Positions 1-5,455 of a stretch of DNA of 6,168 bases are shown here, in pieces. The notes beneath the pieces were generated by a model that made no database searches, had not been told where the DNA came from, and saw nothing but the letters and a program-made list of their open reading frames with translations. The position numbers and the translations under genes are program-made. The stretch is from Legionellaceae bacterium (lineage in GTDB: Bacteria; Pseudomonadota; Gammaproteobacteria; Legionellales; Legionellaceae). Position 1 is the stretch's first letter. Every line of letters starts with the position of its first letter. The DNA lies in contig JAUYSE010000074.1 in assembly GCA_030696465.1 (NCBI GenBank), forward strand, positions 1-6,168, written 5' to 3'.

Positions 1-225
1 AGTTGTTGCTGGCAGTTTTAGCAGAAGTTAGATCAAGGTGGACATGCACGTTAACCTTGATCAATTTAAGCCTGCGCCATATATCCGCGGTTTTGCGACA
101 CCGTTAACAACCATTGGTGGTTACCATATTAGATGATTCCATGATAATATGCATATATTGAGACCACTTTAACATTGACTTGAGATAAATCCAAGGTCAG
201 GTCATGTGTTGTGTGAGAAAAACAT
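1..225. other. Gene-free left end upstream of the membrane protein gene
   Basis: I see no gene here that I can support. Short open readings enter from the left edge (one stops with TAG at 29-31, another with TAA at 105-107), so the tail of an upstream gene could be included, but too little remains to tell. The stretch holds a 9-bp hairpin (31-62, listed separately) and a smaller one, AACCA/TGGTT at 109-113 and 118-122. TTGACT at 175-180 looks like a -35 box, but no convincing -10 follows at 16-18 bp, so no promoter for the next gene is called. Confidence 0.5.
31..62. repeat. Inverted repeat / hairpin, 9-bp arms
   Basis: GATCAAGGT (31-39) is the exact reverse complement of ACCTTGATC (54-62), with a 14-nt loop. 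No run of T follows, so it is a poor intrinsic terminator as read on the plus strand. It could be the terminator of a gene ending just left of the window, a bidirectional RNA structure or a protein-binding palindrome. The sequence does not decide between these. Confidence 0.5.
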
Positions 226-972
226 ATGAAAGTTAAATTTAATCCGTTCAACATCATTATTGCGCCAGCAGCAAGCTCTCCGTTCTCAGAAATTTTAAAG
301 CGTGGTCTGGCAGGAAGATTTTGGGACGCTTTTGAGATTTTTCGAGGCAGGCATAAGTATTACGGTATATGGCGTTTAGGGCTTGTTGATTATTGCACTG
401 GTGGTTTATTAGCACTGCTTGAATTACCTGCCAGAAAAATCATAGATAGTCATGATGATAAATCGCCTCTGGGTTATAAAATTTTATATCAAGTACCAGC
501 AATGGTTTTGCTTTGCATCAGCGTACTTATTCGCACGGTATTTGCTGTGGCCATGACATTATTATTTTCGCCGGTCATTTTTTTCGTACATGTTATTGCT
601 TCAGTAGCAGCTAAAAAAGACTTTGAAGCAGCATCAAAATTAATAGTGCATGAAGAAATGGAACATGGTTATTCCTCCTACTTGTCCTTGGGAAGCATCG
701 ATATACTGAGCAAGGATTGTAATACAATTTTAGATGGCTCTCAGACTGATGGACACTCGGCATTTTATAATGACAAAACTGAAGAGTTTGGCTTTGATAG
801 TGGCATTAACAAACATGATGCCACCTGTTATTTTGCAAGAAAAGGCGGGCCATTAAAAGACGCCCCGGACCAAAAAGCTGCTTATGCAGCAATGATACGA
901 CTCAATCTATTCGGTGTTGCTCAGCGCATGGAAGAGATACATCCCCATGTAACTCCGCAGTGTAAAACATAG
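226..972 (+). CDS. Unknown 248-residue protein with a hydrophobic hairpin
   Basis: I do not recognise the family. The N-terminal 85 residues are mixed, with aromatic and basic clusters (RFWDAFEIFRGRHKYYGIWR, about 31-50) and a weakly hydrophobic stretch at 52-68. Residues 87-128 are strongly hydrophobic, broken by a single Arg near 103 and a Ser-Pro near 115, which suggests two closely spaced membrane segments forming a hairpin. From about 130 on the protein is soluble, with HEEMEHGYSSY at 142-152 and an acidic/Asn-rich middle. The tail has a Glu pair at 237-238. There is no signal peptide. An in-frame stop at 214-216 limits the start to ATG 226, which has only a weak GAGA ribosome binding site about eight bases upstream. 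The hydrophobic hairpin with a short charged C-terminus is a layout common among Legionella membrane-associated proteins and Dot/Icm substrates, but that is resemblance of style and not a family match. The gene converges with the leftward operon. Confidence 0.75.
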   Translation: MKVKFNPFNIIIAPAASSPFSEILKRGLAGRFWDAFEIFRGRHKYYGIWRLGLVDYCTGGLLALLELPARKIIDSHDDKSPLGYKILYQVPAMVLLCISVLIRTVFAVAMTLLFSPVIFFVHVIASVAAKKDFEAASKLIVHEEMEHGYSSYLSLGSIDILSKDCNTILDGSQTDGHSAFYNDKTEEFGFDSGINKHDATCYFARKGGPLKDAPDQKAAYAAMIRLNLFGVAQRMEEIHPHVTPQCKT

Positions 973-988
973 AGAGGTAGGAGATGAC

Positions 989-1048
989 ATGGATGGAAAT
1001 GATATTTTGCTTGAATGCACGTTCCATAGTATTCCTATCCGGCGCTAA
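989..1048 (+). CDS. Possible 19-residue ORF with a strong ribosome binding site
   Basis: ATG at 989 is preceded by AGGAG (979-983) at 5-nt spacing, clearly better than the signal of the large gene just upstream. The reading is MDGNDILLECTFHSIPIRR and then TAA. It starts 16 bases after the preceding stop codon, so it would be the second gene of that transcript. Its last five codons lie over the 3' end of the convergent acetyltransferase gene. It is either a genuine micropeptide or the surviving beginning of a longer gene cut when the leftward operon arrived. No function can be suggested. Confidence 0.3.
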   Translation: MDGNDILLECTFHSIPIRR

Positions 1049-1526
1049 TTTTTTTGATAAACAATGTTTCTGTGCCAGCAGCCGTTGCTTTTGTTTTTAC
1101 TGTTTCAATTTCCATGTATCCAAGATTGCGGTAAAAATTTGCGGCTGAGCCAGATTGGAGGTACACCTCCTGAAATCCTATGTTTCTGGCTTCTTCTTCT
1201 AAACGTTTGATTAGCTGTTTGGCTAAACCCAAACCTCTATATCTATACAATGTATATATCGACGCAATCCAAGGAGTTTTTTCCGACCATTCAGTGCCAT
1301 CCTTTTCCCACAAGCTACCCATAGCAACGGGAAGGCCTGTTTCTAGATTAATAACTATCAGCGTTAACGGTAACTTATCCTTTTGCATGCCTTTTTTAAA
1401 AACACTTATAGCTCGTTCTAGGCTTCCATCCGTTTTTTGGACTCCCCATCTTCCGTATGCCCAAGCTGCACAGGCATGTAGGCAATCAGGCCTGTTAGCT
1501 AAATAATCTATTTTAAAATCACTCAT
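1035..1526 (-). CDS. GNAT-family N-acetyltransferase (163 aa)
   Basis: Transfers an acetyl group from acetyl-CoA to an amine, but the substrate is not predictable. The GNAT fold is clear. A beta strand at 55-72 (LTLIVINLETGLPVAMGSL) leads into motif A at 88-110, with the pyrophosphate-binding R-x-x-G-x-G signature as R95-Y-R-G98-L-G100. Motif B follows with FYRNLGY at 131-137, whose Tyr is the usual general acid, and then a final strand (ETLFIKKI, 153-160). The length is that of a single-domain GNAT. The ATG starts on the base directly after the TGA of the upstream gene (TGAATG), with AGAGAAA as ribosome binding site, so it is the last gene of the five-gene operon and probably translated by reinitiation. 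It shares little with the adjacent acetyltransferase outside the common motifs, so it is not a recent duplicate. Candidate substrates include proteins, small molecules, antibiotics and aminoacyl-tRNA. No terminator is obvious after it. Confidence 0.88.
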   Translation of the reverse strand: MSDFKIDYLANRPDCLHACAAWAYGRWGVQKTDGSLERAISVFKKGMQKDKLPLTLIVINLETGLPVAMGSLWEKDGTEWSEKTPWIASIYTLYRYRGLGLAKQLIKRLEEEARNIGFQEVYLQSGSAANFYRNLGYMEIETVKTKATAAGTETLFIKKISAG

Positions 1527-2087
1527 TCATTTCTCTACTTGTAAATATTCATTAGCTGTTAATCGATACAAAACATGTTGAGATAAAGGATGATCAGCAG
1601 CTAATTTAGGGTGTGCAAAGTCTCCATTCATGTCACGTTTTAATCCGATCTTTTCCATTACTCTAATAGAACGAACATTAGCTGGTACGGTAAATGAAAC
1701 GATTTCTTTTAAGCCGCACTGTCTGAATCCATAATCCACGGAAGCTTTAGCCCCTTCCGTCGCATATCCTTTGCCCCAATATTGCGATCCTAATCGCCAA
1801 CCCACTTCAACCGCAGGGGTAAAATGCGACTCCCAATCGGTATAATTGAGCCCGATAAAACCCATCAACTCGCCAGTTTCCTTCAGTTCAGCTGCCCATA
1901 AGGTATAGCCATGCTTATCGCCATGACTATTCACCGCCGGTATGAAATCGTTGACTTGCTCCATGGTTAATGGGCCACGTAAAAACTCAATCACCCTTGG
2001 ATCTTGGTTGATTTGAAAATAGGATCGAGCGTCTTCTTTTTTCCAGGTTCTTAAAATAAGCCTTTCTGTTTCAATAATGGTAGTCAT
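1527..2087 (-). CDS. RimJ/RimL-type GNAT acetyltransferase (186 aa)
   Basis: A GNAT acetyltransferase of the RimJ/RimL subgroup (Acetyltransf_3 type). The subgroup hallmarks run in order: IIETERLILRTW at 4-15, VEVGWRLGSQYWGKGYATEG at 93-112 with acetyl-CoA signature Q102-x-x-G105-x-G107, then the conserved Asn-Ser pair N137/S140 followed by VMEKIGL at 143-149. The founding members acetylate N-termini of ribosomal proteins. Close relatives act on many other amines, and some GNAT toxins (the TacT/AtaT group) acetylate aminoacyl-tRNA, so the substrate stays open. The start is certain: ATG overlaps the stop of the kinase-like gene as ATGA (2084-2087), and GGAG at 2096-2093 gives five-base spacing. 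Without any RHH/DUF1778-type partner gene it does not look like a classical TacT pair. Confidence 0.88.
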   Translation of the reverse strand: MTTIIETERLILRTWKKEDARSYFQINQDPRVIEFLRGPLTMEQVNDFIPAVNSHGDKHGYTLWAAELKETGELMGFIGLNYTDWESHFTPAVEVGWRLGSQYWGKGYATEGAKASVDYGFRQCGLKEIVSFTVPANVRSIRVMEKIGLKRDMNGDFAHPKLAADHPLSQHVLYRLTANEYLQVEK

Positions 2088-3130
2088 GTTATCTCCGATG
2101 AACTTGTTCTCATCAATTTTTCTAATTGTGCTGCAGGGTATGGGGTTGATTTGCTCTCTTTCTGAAGCTTTTGAAAAAACTCATCCATGAGCAATGCAAT
2201 TGGAGCGTATCGATTGATAATCGTATTAATTGCAGGCGGAACATTACTGAGTTCACCGGCAAGATATTCACGCAGGCGAATTTCCCAATGTTCCTTACCA
2301 AAAAGTGATGTGATAATACAGTGACTCAAGTTTACAGAAGCACAAGCTTGATCATATGACTGATGCTGTTTTAAAAATTCTATCTCTGCTGAAGTTAAAT
2401 CAAATTTTGATGATAACGCCAGTCCAAAATCACTTAAATAGAGCCGCTTACCGTCGGTTAGTATATTTTTAAAGTGTGCATCAAAATGCATCAAGCCGTG
2501 CGCATTCATATACTTGTTTGTGGCTTTGAGATGTTCGTCAACAAATGCAACTGCTGTTTCAGCGCTATCGTCACCGTTAACAATTTGGGCGCTTAACCAC
2601 TCATGCAAATTTTGTGGAACATATTCAAGAAATAAAGCGATATGCGCGGATGCTTTATTAAGATCGGTGACACGTTTACGGATAGCATTAGAATTCCCCC
2701 AATACCGGCAGTGCTCTTCAATATCACCCCAATAGTCAGTATTGAGATCACCTGGACCACTCGGCAAAATACGCCAATGGTACATCATAGGGAAATTGAT
2801 GCATTCTCCCGTGATCGTCCAGTTGGTTGTCATAATGTGCGTTGCAAGCTCACGCCACGCTCCAAAGCCAGCTGAACCAATCCCATATTGATAGCTAAGT
2901 GGTAAATCAAAAATATTGGCTGTAGACATAAAATGCCGAGGCAGTTGCTCAAGATCAGTCAACGGTACTTTTTTAACAAATACGGGCGTGTCGGTAATAG
3001 AAATTAGGGCGGACTTACCACCGATACCTTCATGCATCGGTTTGCCGTCTGCTAAAATCTGCTTCAGCTCTTCATTGCTTAAGGCTGAGAGACTTGTTGA
3101 GATTTGACTATACAGTTTGATTATTTGCAT
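2084..3130 (-). CDS. Protein-kinase-fold phosphotransferase (348 aa)
   Basis: A kinase-like enzyme with all core ATP-handling positions visible. There is a glycine-rich loop (EGIGGKSA, 34-41), the beta-3 lysine (VFVKKVPL, K53 or K54) and an alpha-C glutamate in WREL (E94). A hinge (LFLEYVPQNLHEWL, 167-180) precedes the catalytic loop H215-F-D217-A-H-F-K-N222 and the DFG motif D234-F-G. The catalytic loop is HFDxxxxN, not the HRDLKxxN of standard Ser/Thr kinases: Arg is replaced by Phe and the lysine at D+2 by His. It therefore also resembles small-molecule phosphotransferases of the aminoglycoside/choline kinase type. No sensor or membrane domain is present. It abuts the toxin gene (TAAATG, stop 3133-3131, start 3130) with AGGT as ribosome binding site, and overlaps the next gene by ATGA. 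Position directly after a nucleotidyltransferase toxin suggests the toxin, antitoxin or their target as substrate (inference). Antibiotic phosphorylation is the alternative. Confidence 0.82.
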   Translation of the reverse strand: MQIIKLYSQISTSLSALSNEELKQILADGKPMHEGIGGKSALISITDTPVFVKKVPLTDLEQLPRHFMSTANIFDLPLSYQYGIGSAGFGAWRELATHIMTTNWTITGECINFPMMYHWRILPSGPGDLNTDYWGDIEEHCRYWGNSNAIRKRVTDLNKASAHIALFLEYVPQNLHEWLSAQIVNGDDSAETAVAFVDEHLKATNKYMNAHGLMHFDAHFKNILTDGKRLYLSDFGLALSSKFDLTSAEIEFLKQHQSYDQACASVNLSHCIITSLFGKEHWEIRLREYLAGELSNVPPAINTIINRYAPIALLMDEFFQKLQKESKSTPYPAAQLEKLMRTSSSEIT

Positions 3131-3916
3131 TTATGGCAACCTGCTAATCACGTTATCTACAACGAATTGATAGGCTTCATCGAAATCCCAATGCAATTTC
3201 GATGGCAATAACACACTCATGTCCATATGAAAGTCGCGATGATCCTTTTTCAGCTCAAGATTCTTTAGAAATTCTTCGCCTGTAACCTTGACGTCGTTAT
3301 AAGTGCAATACTTAGAGAAAATATCAAAAACTCGATTTAAGTTAATTAAATTGCGATCTGTCACATACCACAAATCAAACAAATCCCGGCCTTTACGACG
3401 TTGATAAAGAGCACGCAACTTAGTCGCCATTAACTCATCCATTTCATAAGTAATGATATTTGCAGCACCTTTGAACCAAGCTGAATCCATAGAGAAAGGT
3501 ACTGTTTTTAAGGGCAATACCTGAAAATGTTCTGTTGTGTTTATTTCAATTTTTAGCTTTGCCGGAATTTTATTAGCAGATTCATATTTGTAGATAAGCT
3601 TCGCACTTCGCTGTGTGACTTTCCATTTAGGATCGCCTAACCATGGTTTTAATAGTGCCCTAATAGCATCTATCGTTTGTCCAATTGGATCAGAATTTTT
3701 TTGAACAAAATCGATATCTTCACTGTATCTTGCCGGAGGACTAATAAATAGTTTATTTAGTGCGGTACCTCCACGAAAAACCAAAGTGTCTTTGACATGA
3801 GGATCATTATACAAATCAATCAAAGCACGGCTAATCATTAAATCCTGTTCTATCTGTTCAGTCATTTGCCAGGGAACCGTTTTGCGCCAATTCTCAATAA
3901 AAACTTCTGGAATCAT
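3131..3916 (-). CDS. abiEii: AbiEii-family nucleotidyltransferase toxin
   Basis: Toxin of a type IV toxin-antitoxin system (AbiEii/AbiGii, DUF1814-type nucleotidyltransferase). The Pol-beta-like active site is intact. FRGGTALNK (47-55) is the GG-T/S nucleotide-binding turn, and RYSEDIDF (63-70) carries the metal-binding D67 and D69. A third strand LKIEIN (121-126) is followed by the helical signature ELMATKLRALYQRRKGRDLFDLWY (from 161), typical of the family, with conserved K166 and R177-D178. Known members bind GTP or transfer nucleotides; mycobacterial MenT relatives add pyrimidines to tRNA acceptor ends and stop translation. The length (261 aa) lies within the range of the family. The start is fixed by an ATGA overlap (3913-3916) with the antitoxin gene, preceded by AGAGAG. 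The residue after the GGT turn is Ala52. No key residue is missing, so the toxin should be active. Confidence 0.93.
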   Translation of the reverse strand: MIPEVFIENWRKTVPWQMTEQIEQDLMISRALIDLYNDPHVKDTLVFRGGTALNKLFISPPARYSEDIDFVQKNSDPIGQTIDAIRALLKPWLGDPKWKVTQRSAKLIYKYESANKIPAKLKIEINTTEHFQVLPLKTVPFSMDSAWFKGAANIITYEMDELMATKLRALYQRRKGRDLFDLWYVTDRNLINLNRVFDIFSKYCTYNDVKVTGEEFLKNLELKKDHRDFHMDMSVLLPSKLHWDFDEAYQFVVDNVISRLP

Positions 3917-4719
3917 AAATCGCTCTCTATTTCTGAATTTTCAATAATTCTCCACTTTTTACACCTTGAATAGCCTATTTTTGAGATTTCAGATGCAAGA
4001 GGCAGATAATTGGGTTTATTTTCTTGAACATGCTGGGCAAGCGCATTAATCATAATTTCAGCATTCGTTTCATCCATCACATCAATGTGATCCAGGATAT
4101 AACCAATACGCTGCAACTGATATTCTGCATGGGTATCTTTCGCAAGATTGATGAGTTTTATAGGATCTAACGCCTCAAAAAGCTCTGAAAAAACGGTGGC
4201 GATATGATTTAGGCCGCCTGCATGATTAGGATATTCGAGTAAATCAAGAGCAACCAGCTCAGGGGTTGCCACCTTAAGGTAGCCAGTACTCACGGTAAAA
4301 TCTTGTGTGGGTAATCCCAGCACAGATTTTTTATAAATATAATCAATTTCCACGTCACCAAAAATGGATGGGTGCTTAATACGCTTATCTGATATCACTT
4401 GGAATCTAGCGGGTTTTTGATGGGTCGCTCCATGAAACAATCCTGCACTTAGAAGTGCGACATAATAATGAGCCCCCATATATTGCATAACCAAAGGCAC
4501 CAATTCTTGGGGAGGGATAGAACCATGCGGTTGATGTTCTGGCGGGACAATGACATATAAACCTCTCGCGGGTGAGATCAGATCTCCGGTTTTAAGTAAC
4601 CTATGTAAGGCCACTCTCGCATAACTATTTGAAACGTGAAATTGCTCAAGAATATCCAGGATAGTAAAGCAGCGCCTTCCATCTTTTCGAATATCTTTTA
4701 TGTATGATTGCAAGTTCAT
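3913..4719 (-). CDS. abiEi: AbiEi-family antitoxin / autorepressor
   Basis: Antitoxin of the type IV AbiE system. The N-terminal winged helix-turn-helix (about 1-58: helices around TILDILEQFHVSNSYARVALHRLLKTGDLI, then the wing ARGLYVIVP) is the DNA-binding part seen in this family. The middle and C-terminal part contains the family core (YYVALLSAGLFHGATHQ, 85-101; VATPELVALDLLEYPNHAGGLNHIA from 150), normally needed for antitoxicity. AbiEi proteins neutralise without stable toxin binding and repress their own operon by binding inverted repeats in the promoter; two such repeats are present here. The ATG at 4719 has a poor ribosome binding site: AGGG lies 13 bases upstream. A four-codon reading (ATG 4730 to TGA 4716) overlaps the start codon. 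Some mycobacterial homologues (TakA) were reported to act through phosphorylation of the toxin. Here a separate kinase-fold gene is in the same operon. Weak initiation of the antitoxin could make its level easy to tune. Confidence 0.9.
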   Translation of the reverse strand: MNLQSYIKDIRKDGRRCFTILDILEQFHVSNSYARVALHRLLKTGDLISPARGLYVIVPPEHQPHGSIPPQELVPLVMQYMGAHYYVALLSAGLFHGATHQKPARFQVISDKRIKHPSIFGDVEIDYIYKKSVLGLPTQDFTVSTGYLKVATPELVALDLLEYPNHAGGLNHIATVFSELFEALDPIKLINLAKDTHAEYQLQRIGYILDHIDVMDETNAEIMINALAQHVQENKPNYLPLASEISKIGYSRCKKWRIIENSEIESDL

Positions 4720-4738
4720 AAAATTACCATGACCCTAA

Positions 4739-4757
4739 GGTTACTATTACTGTAACT
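4739..4757. promoter_or_regulatory. Operator O1, inverted repeat GGTTAC-N7-GTAACT
   Basis: GTTAC (4740-4744) and GTAAC (4752-4756) form a perfect 5-bp inverted repeat about a 7-bp centre. It lies directly at and after the predicted abiE transcription start (about 4760-4758), where a bound repressor would block initiation. A second copy with identical arms and spacing lies at 4832-4850. Counting flanks, the two 31-bp sites (4729-4759 and 4822-4852) agree at 24 positions. AbiEi autorepressors are known to use two such repeats, so AbiEi is the likely ligand (inference). Confidence 0.7.
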
Positions 4758-4765
4758 ATAAGAAC

Positions 4766-4794
4766 ATGATAGATTAAAACTACTTGCAAGTCAA
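4766..4794 (-). promoter_or_regulatory. Sigma-70 promoter of the abiE operon
   Basis: On the minus strand TTGACT (4794-4789) is a five-of-six -35 box. Exactly 17 bp later TATCAT (4771-4766) is a five-of-six -10 box. Transcription would start near 4759, giving a leader of about 40 nt and reading all five operon genes. The promoter is bracketed by operator O1 downstream and O2 about 37 bp upstream of the -35, so looping or cooperative repression is possible. Confidence 0.72.
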
Positions 4795-4831
4795 GCATAA
4801 GCAAGATGTTTCAAAACTGCTATGTCCCCAT

Positions 4832-4850
4832 GGTTACAAATAATGTAACT
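4832..4850. promoter_or_regulatory. Operator O2, second copy of GGTTAC-N7-GTAACT
   Basis: GTTAC (4833-4837) and GTAAC (4845-4849) repeat the arms and 7-bp spacing of O1 in the same orientation, 93 bp away (close to nine helical turns). Its last base is the first base of the -35 box of the rightward promoter, so a protein bound here should affect the release-factor-like gene as well as the abiE operon. Confidence 0.7.
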
Positions 4851-4878
4851 TTACATGCATATCATTCCTTTTTATAAT
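4850..4878 (+). promoter_or_regulatory. Sigma-70 promoter of the release-factor-like gene
   Basis: TTTACA (4850-4855) is a five-of-six -35 box and TATAAT (4873-4878) a perfect -10, with a 17-bp spacer. Transcription would begin near 4885, giving a leader of about 48 nt before ATG 4933. The -35 touches operator O2, implying control by the protein that binds there, most likely AbiEi. Confidence 0.72.
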
Positions 4879-4932
4879 TGAATTGGTAGAAGAGCTAAAA
4901 AAGAGAGTACTTGAACGATTTGAGCCTACTTA

Positions 4933-5340
4933 ATGGTTAACAGTGATAAATGGCATAAGCTAGCTGAGTGGATGGAAAAACTTCATATCAATGAAGACGA
5001 GCTCATCGAAAAATTTATTATAGGCAGTGGCAAGGGTGGGCAGAAGCTACATAAAACAGCTTCAACTGTTTACTTGAAACATCTTCCATCTGGCATTGAG
5101 ATAAAATGCCAGGAGTCCAGAAGCCGTGAAGACAATCGCTATTTTGCAAGAGTGCGGTTATGTGAAAAATACCATACAATTGTCAGCGATGAAAAAACAA
5201 AAGAACAACAAAGAGTAGAAAAACTAAAACGTCAAAAGAAACGCCGCTCAAGGCGCTCTAAGCAGAAAATGCTAGATGAAAAATCGAAGCAAGGTCAACT
5301 AAAGAGCCTGAGACAAAAACCTATCTCAGCAGAGGGATAA
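4933..5340 (+). CDS. Release-factor-like ribosome rescue protein (GGQ domain only)
   Basis: A class-I release-factor catalytic domain (RF-1 domain) without the codon-recognition domains. GSGKGGQK at 31-38 contains the GGQ loop (35-37) whose Gln places water for peptidyl-tRNA hydrolysis in the ribosomal peptidyl transferase centre. Next come the domain strands (KTASTVYLKHLPSGIEIKC, 41-59) and a Lys/Arg-rich helical tail from about 93, including KLKRQKKRRSRRSKQK. This is the plan of ArfB/YaeJ and mitochondrial mtRF-R (C12orf65), which release nascent chains from stalled or split ribosomes, the basic tail gripping rRNA or the empty mRNA channel. The length (135 aa) fits. It is not ArfB proper: the loop reads GSGKGGQ, without the SGPGGQ of ArfB. 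An in-frame stop at 4921-4923 limits the start to ATG 4933, whose ribosome binding site is weak (GAG, eight bases upstream). It is transcribed divergently from abiE and may share its repressor. Confidence 0.9.
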   Translation: MVNSDKWHKLAEWMEKLHINEDELIEKFIIGSGKGGQKLHKTASTVYLKHLPSGIEIKCQESRSREDNRYFARVRLCEKYHTIVSDEKTKEQQRVEKLKRQKKRRSRRSKQKMLDEKSKQGQLKSLRQKPISAEG

Positions 5341-5385
5341 CGTGTGCCATTTGATAAAATCACTGTGTCATAAACTGTGGCAGCA

Positions 5386-5419
5386 CTAGGCAGTTTTAGG
5401 CTGTTCTAGACCGTTTTTT
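5386..5419 (+). terminator. Possible Rho-independent terminator
   Basis: CTAGGCAG (5386-5393) can pair with CTGTTCTAG (5401-5409) as an eight-pair stem with one bulged T, one G-T pair and a seven-base loop. Four bases later there is a run of six T (5414-5419). It lies 45 bases after the release-factor-like gene and could end its transcript. The stem is imperfect and the T run offset, so this is tentative. Confidence 0.35.
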
Positions 5420-5455
5420 GATGACTTGATGCGTTTCAATGCATTGATTTGTAAG

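Noticed and set aside
1180..1506. Plus-strand open frame of 108 codons opposite the second GNAT gene
   Set aside because: It is the antisense shadow of a gene with clear acetyltransferase motifs and has no ribosome binding site or recognisable domain.
2514..3107. Three plus-strand open frames opposite the kinase-like gene
   Set aside because: Cysteine- and serine-rich noise antisense to a well-supported coding region; none has a plausible start signal.
1035..3130. Kinase and GNAT genes as a plain aminoglycoside-resistance cassette
   Set aside because: The kinase is closer to protein-kinase layout (hinge, DFG-L-A-L) than to classical APH enzymes and the GNATs show no AAC-specific hallmark; kept only as an alternative.
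4880..4900. AATTGGTAGA stretch resembling a tRNA D-loop
   Set aside because: No anticodon or T arm follows, and the stretch lies within the promoter/leader of the release-factor-like gene.
973..4978. Shared TGGATGGAAA at 990-999 and 4969-4978 as target-site or att repeats around the operon
   Set aside because: The second copy lies inside the release-factor-like coding region and the match does not extend beyond ten bases.
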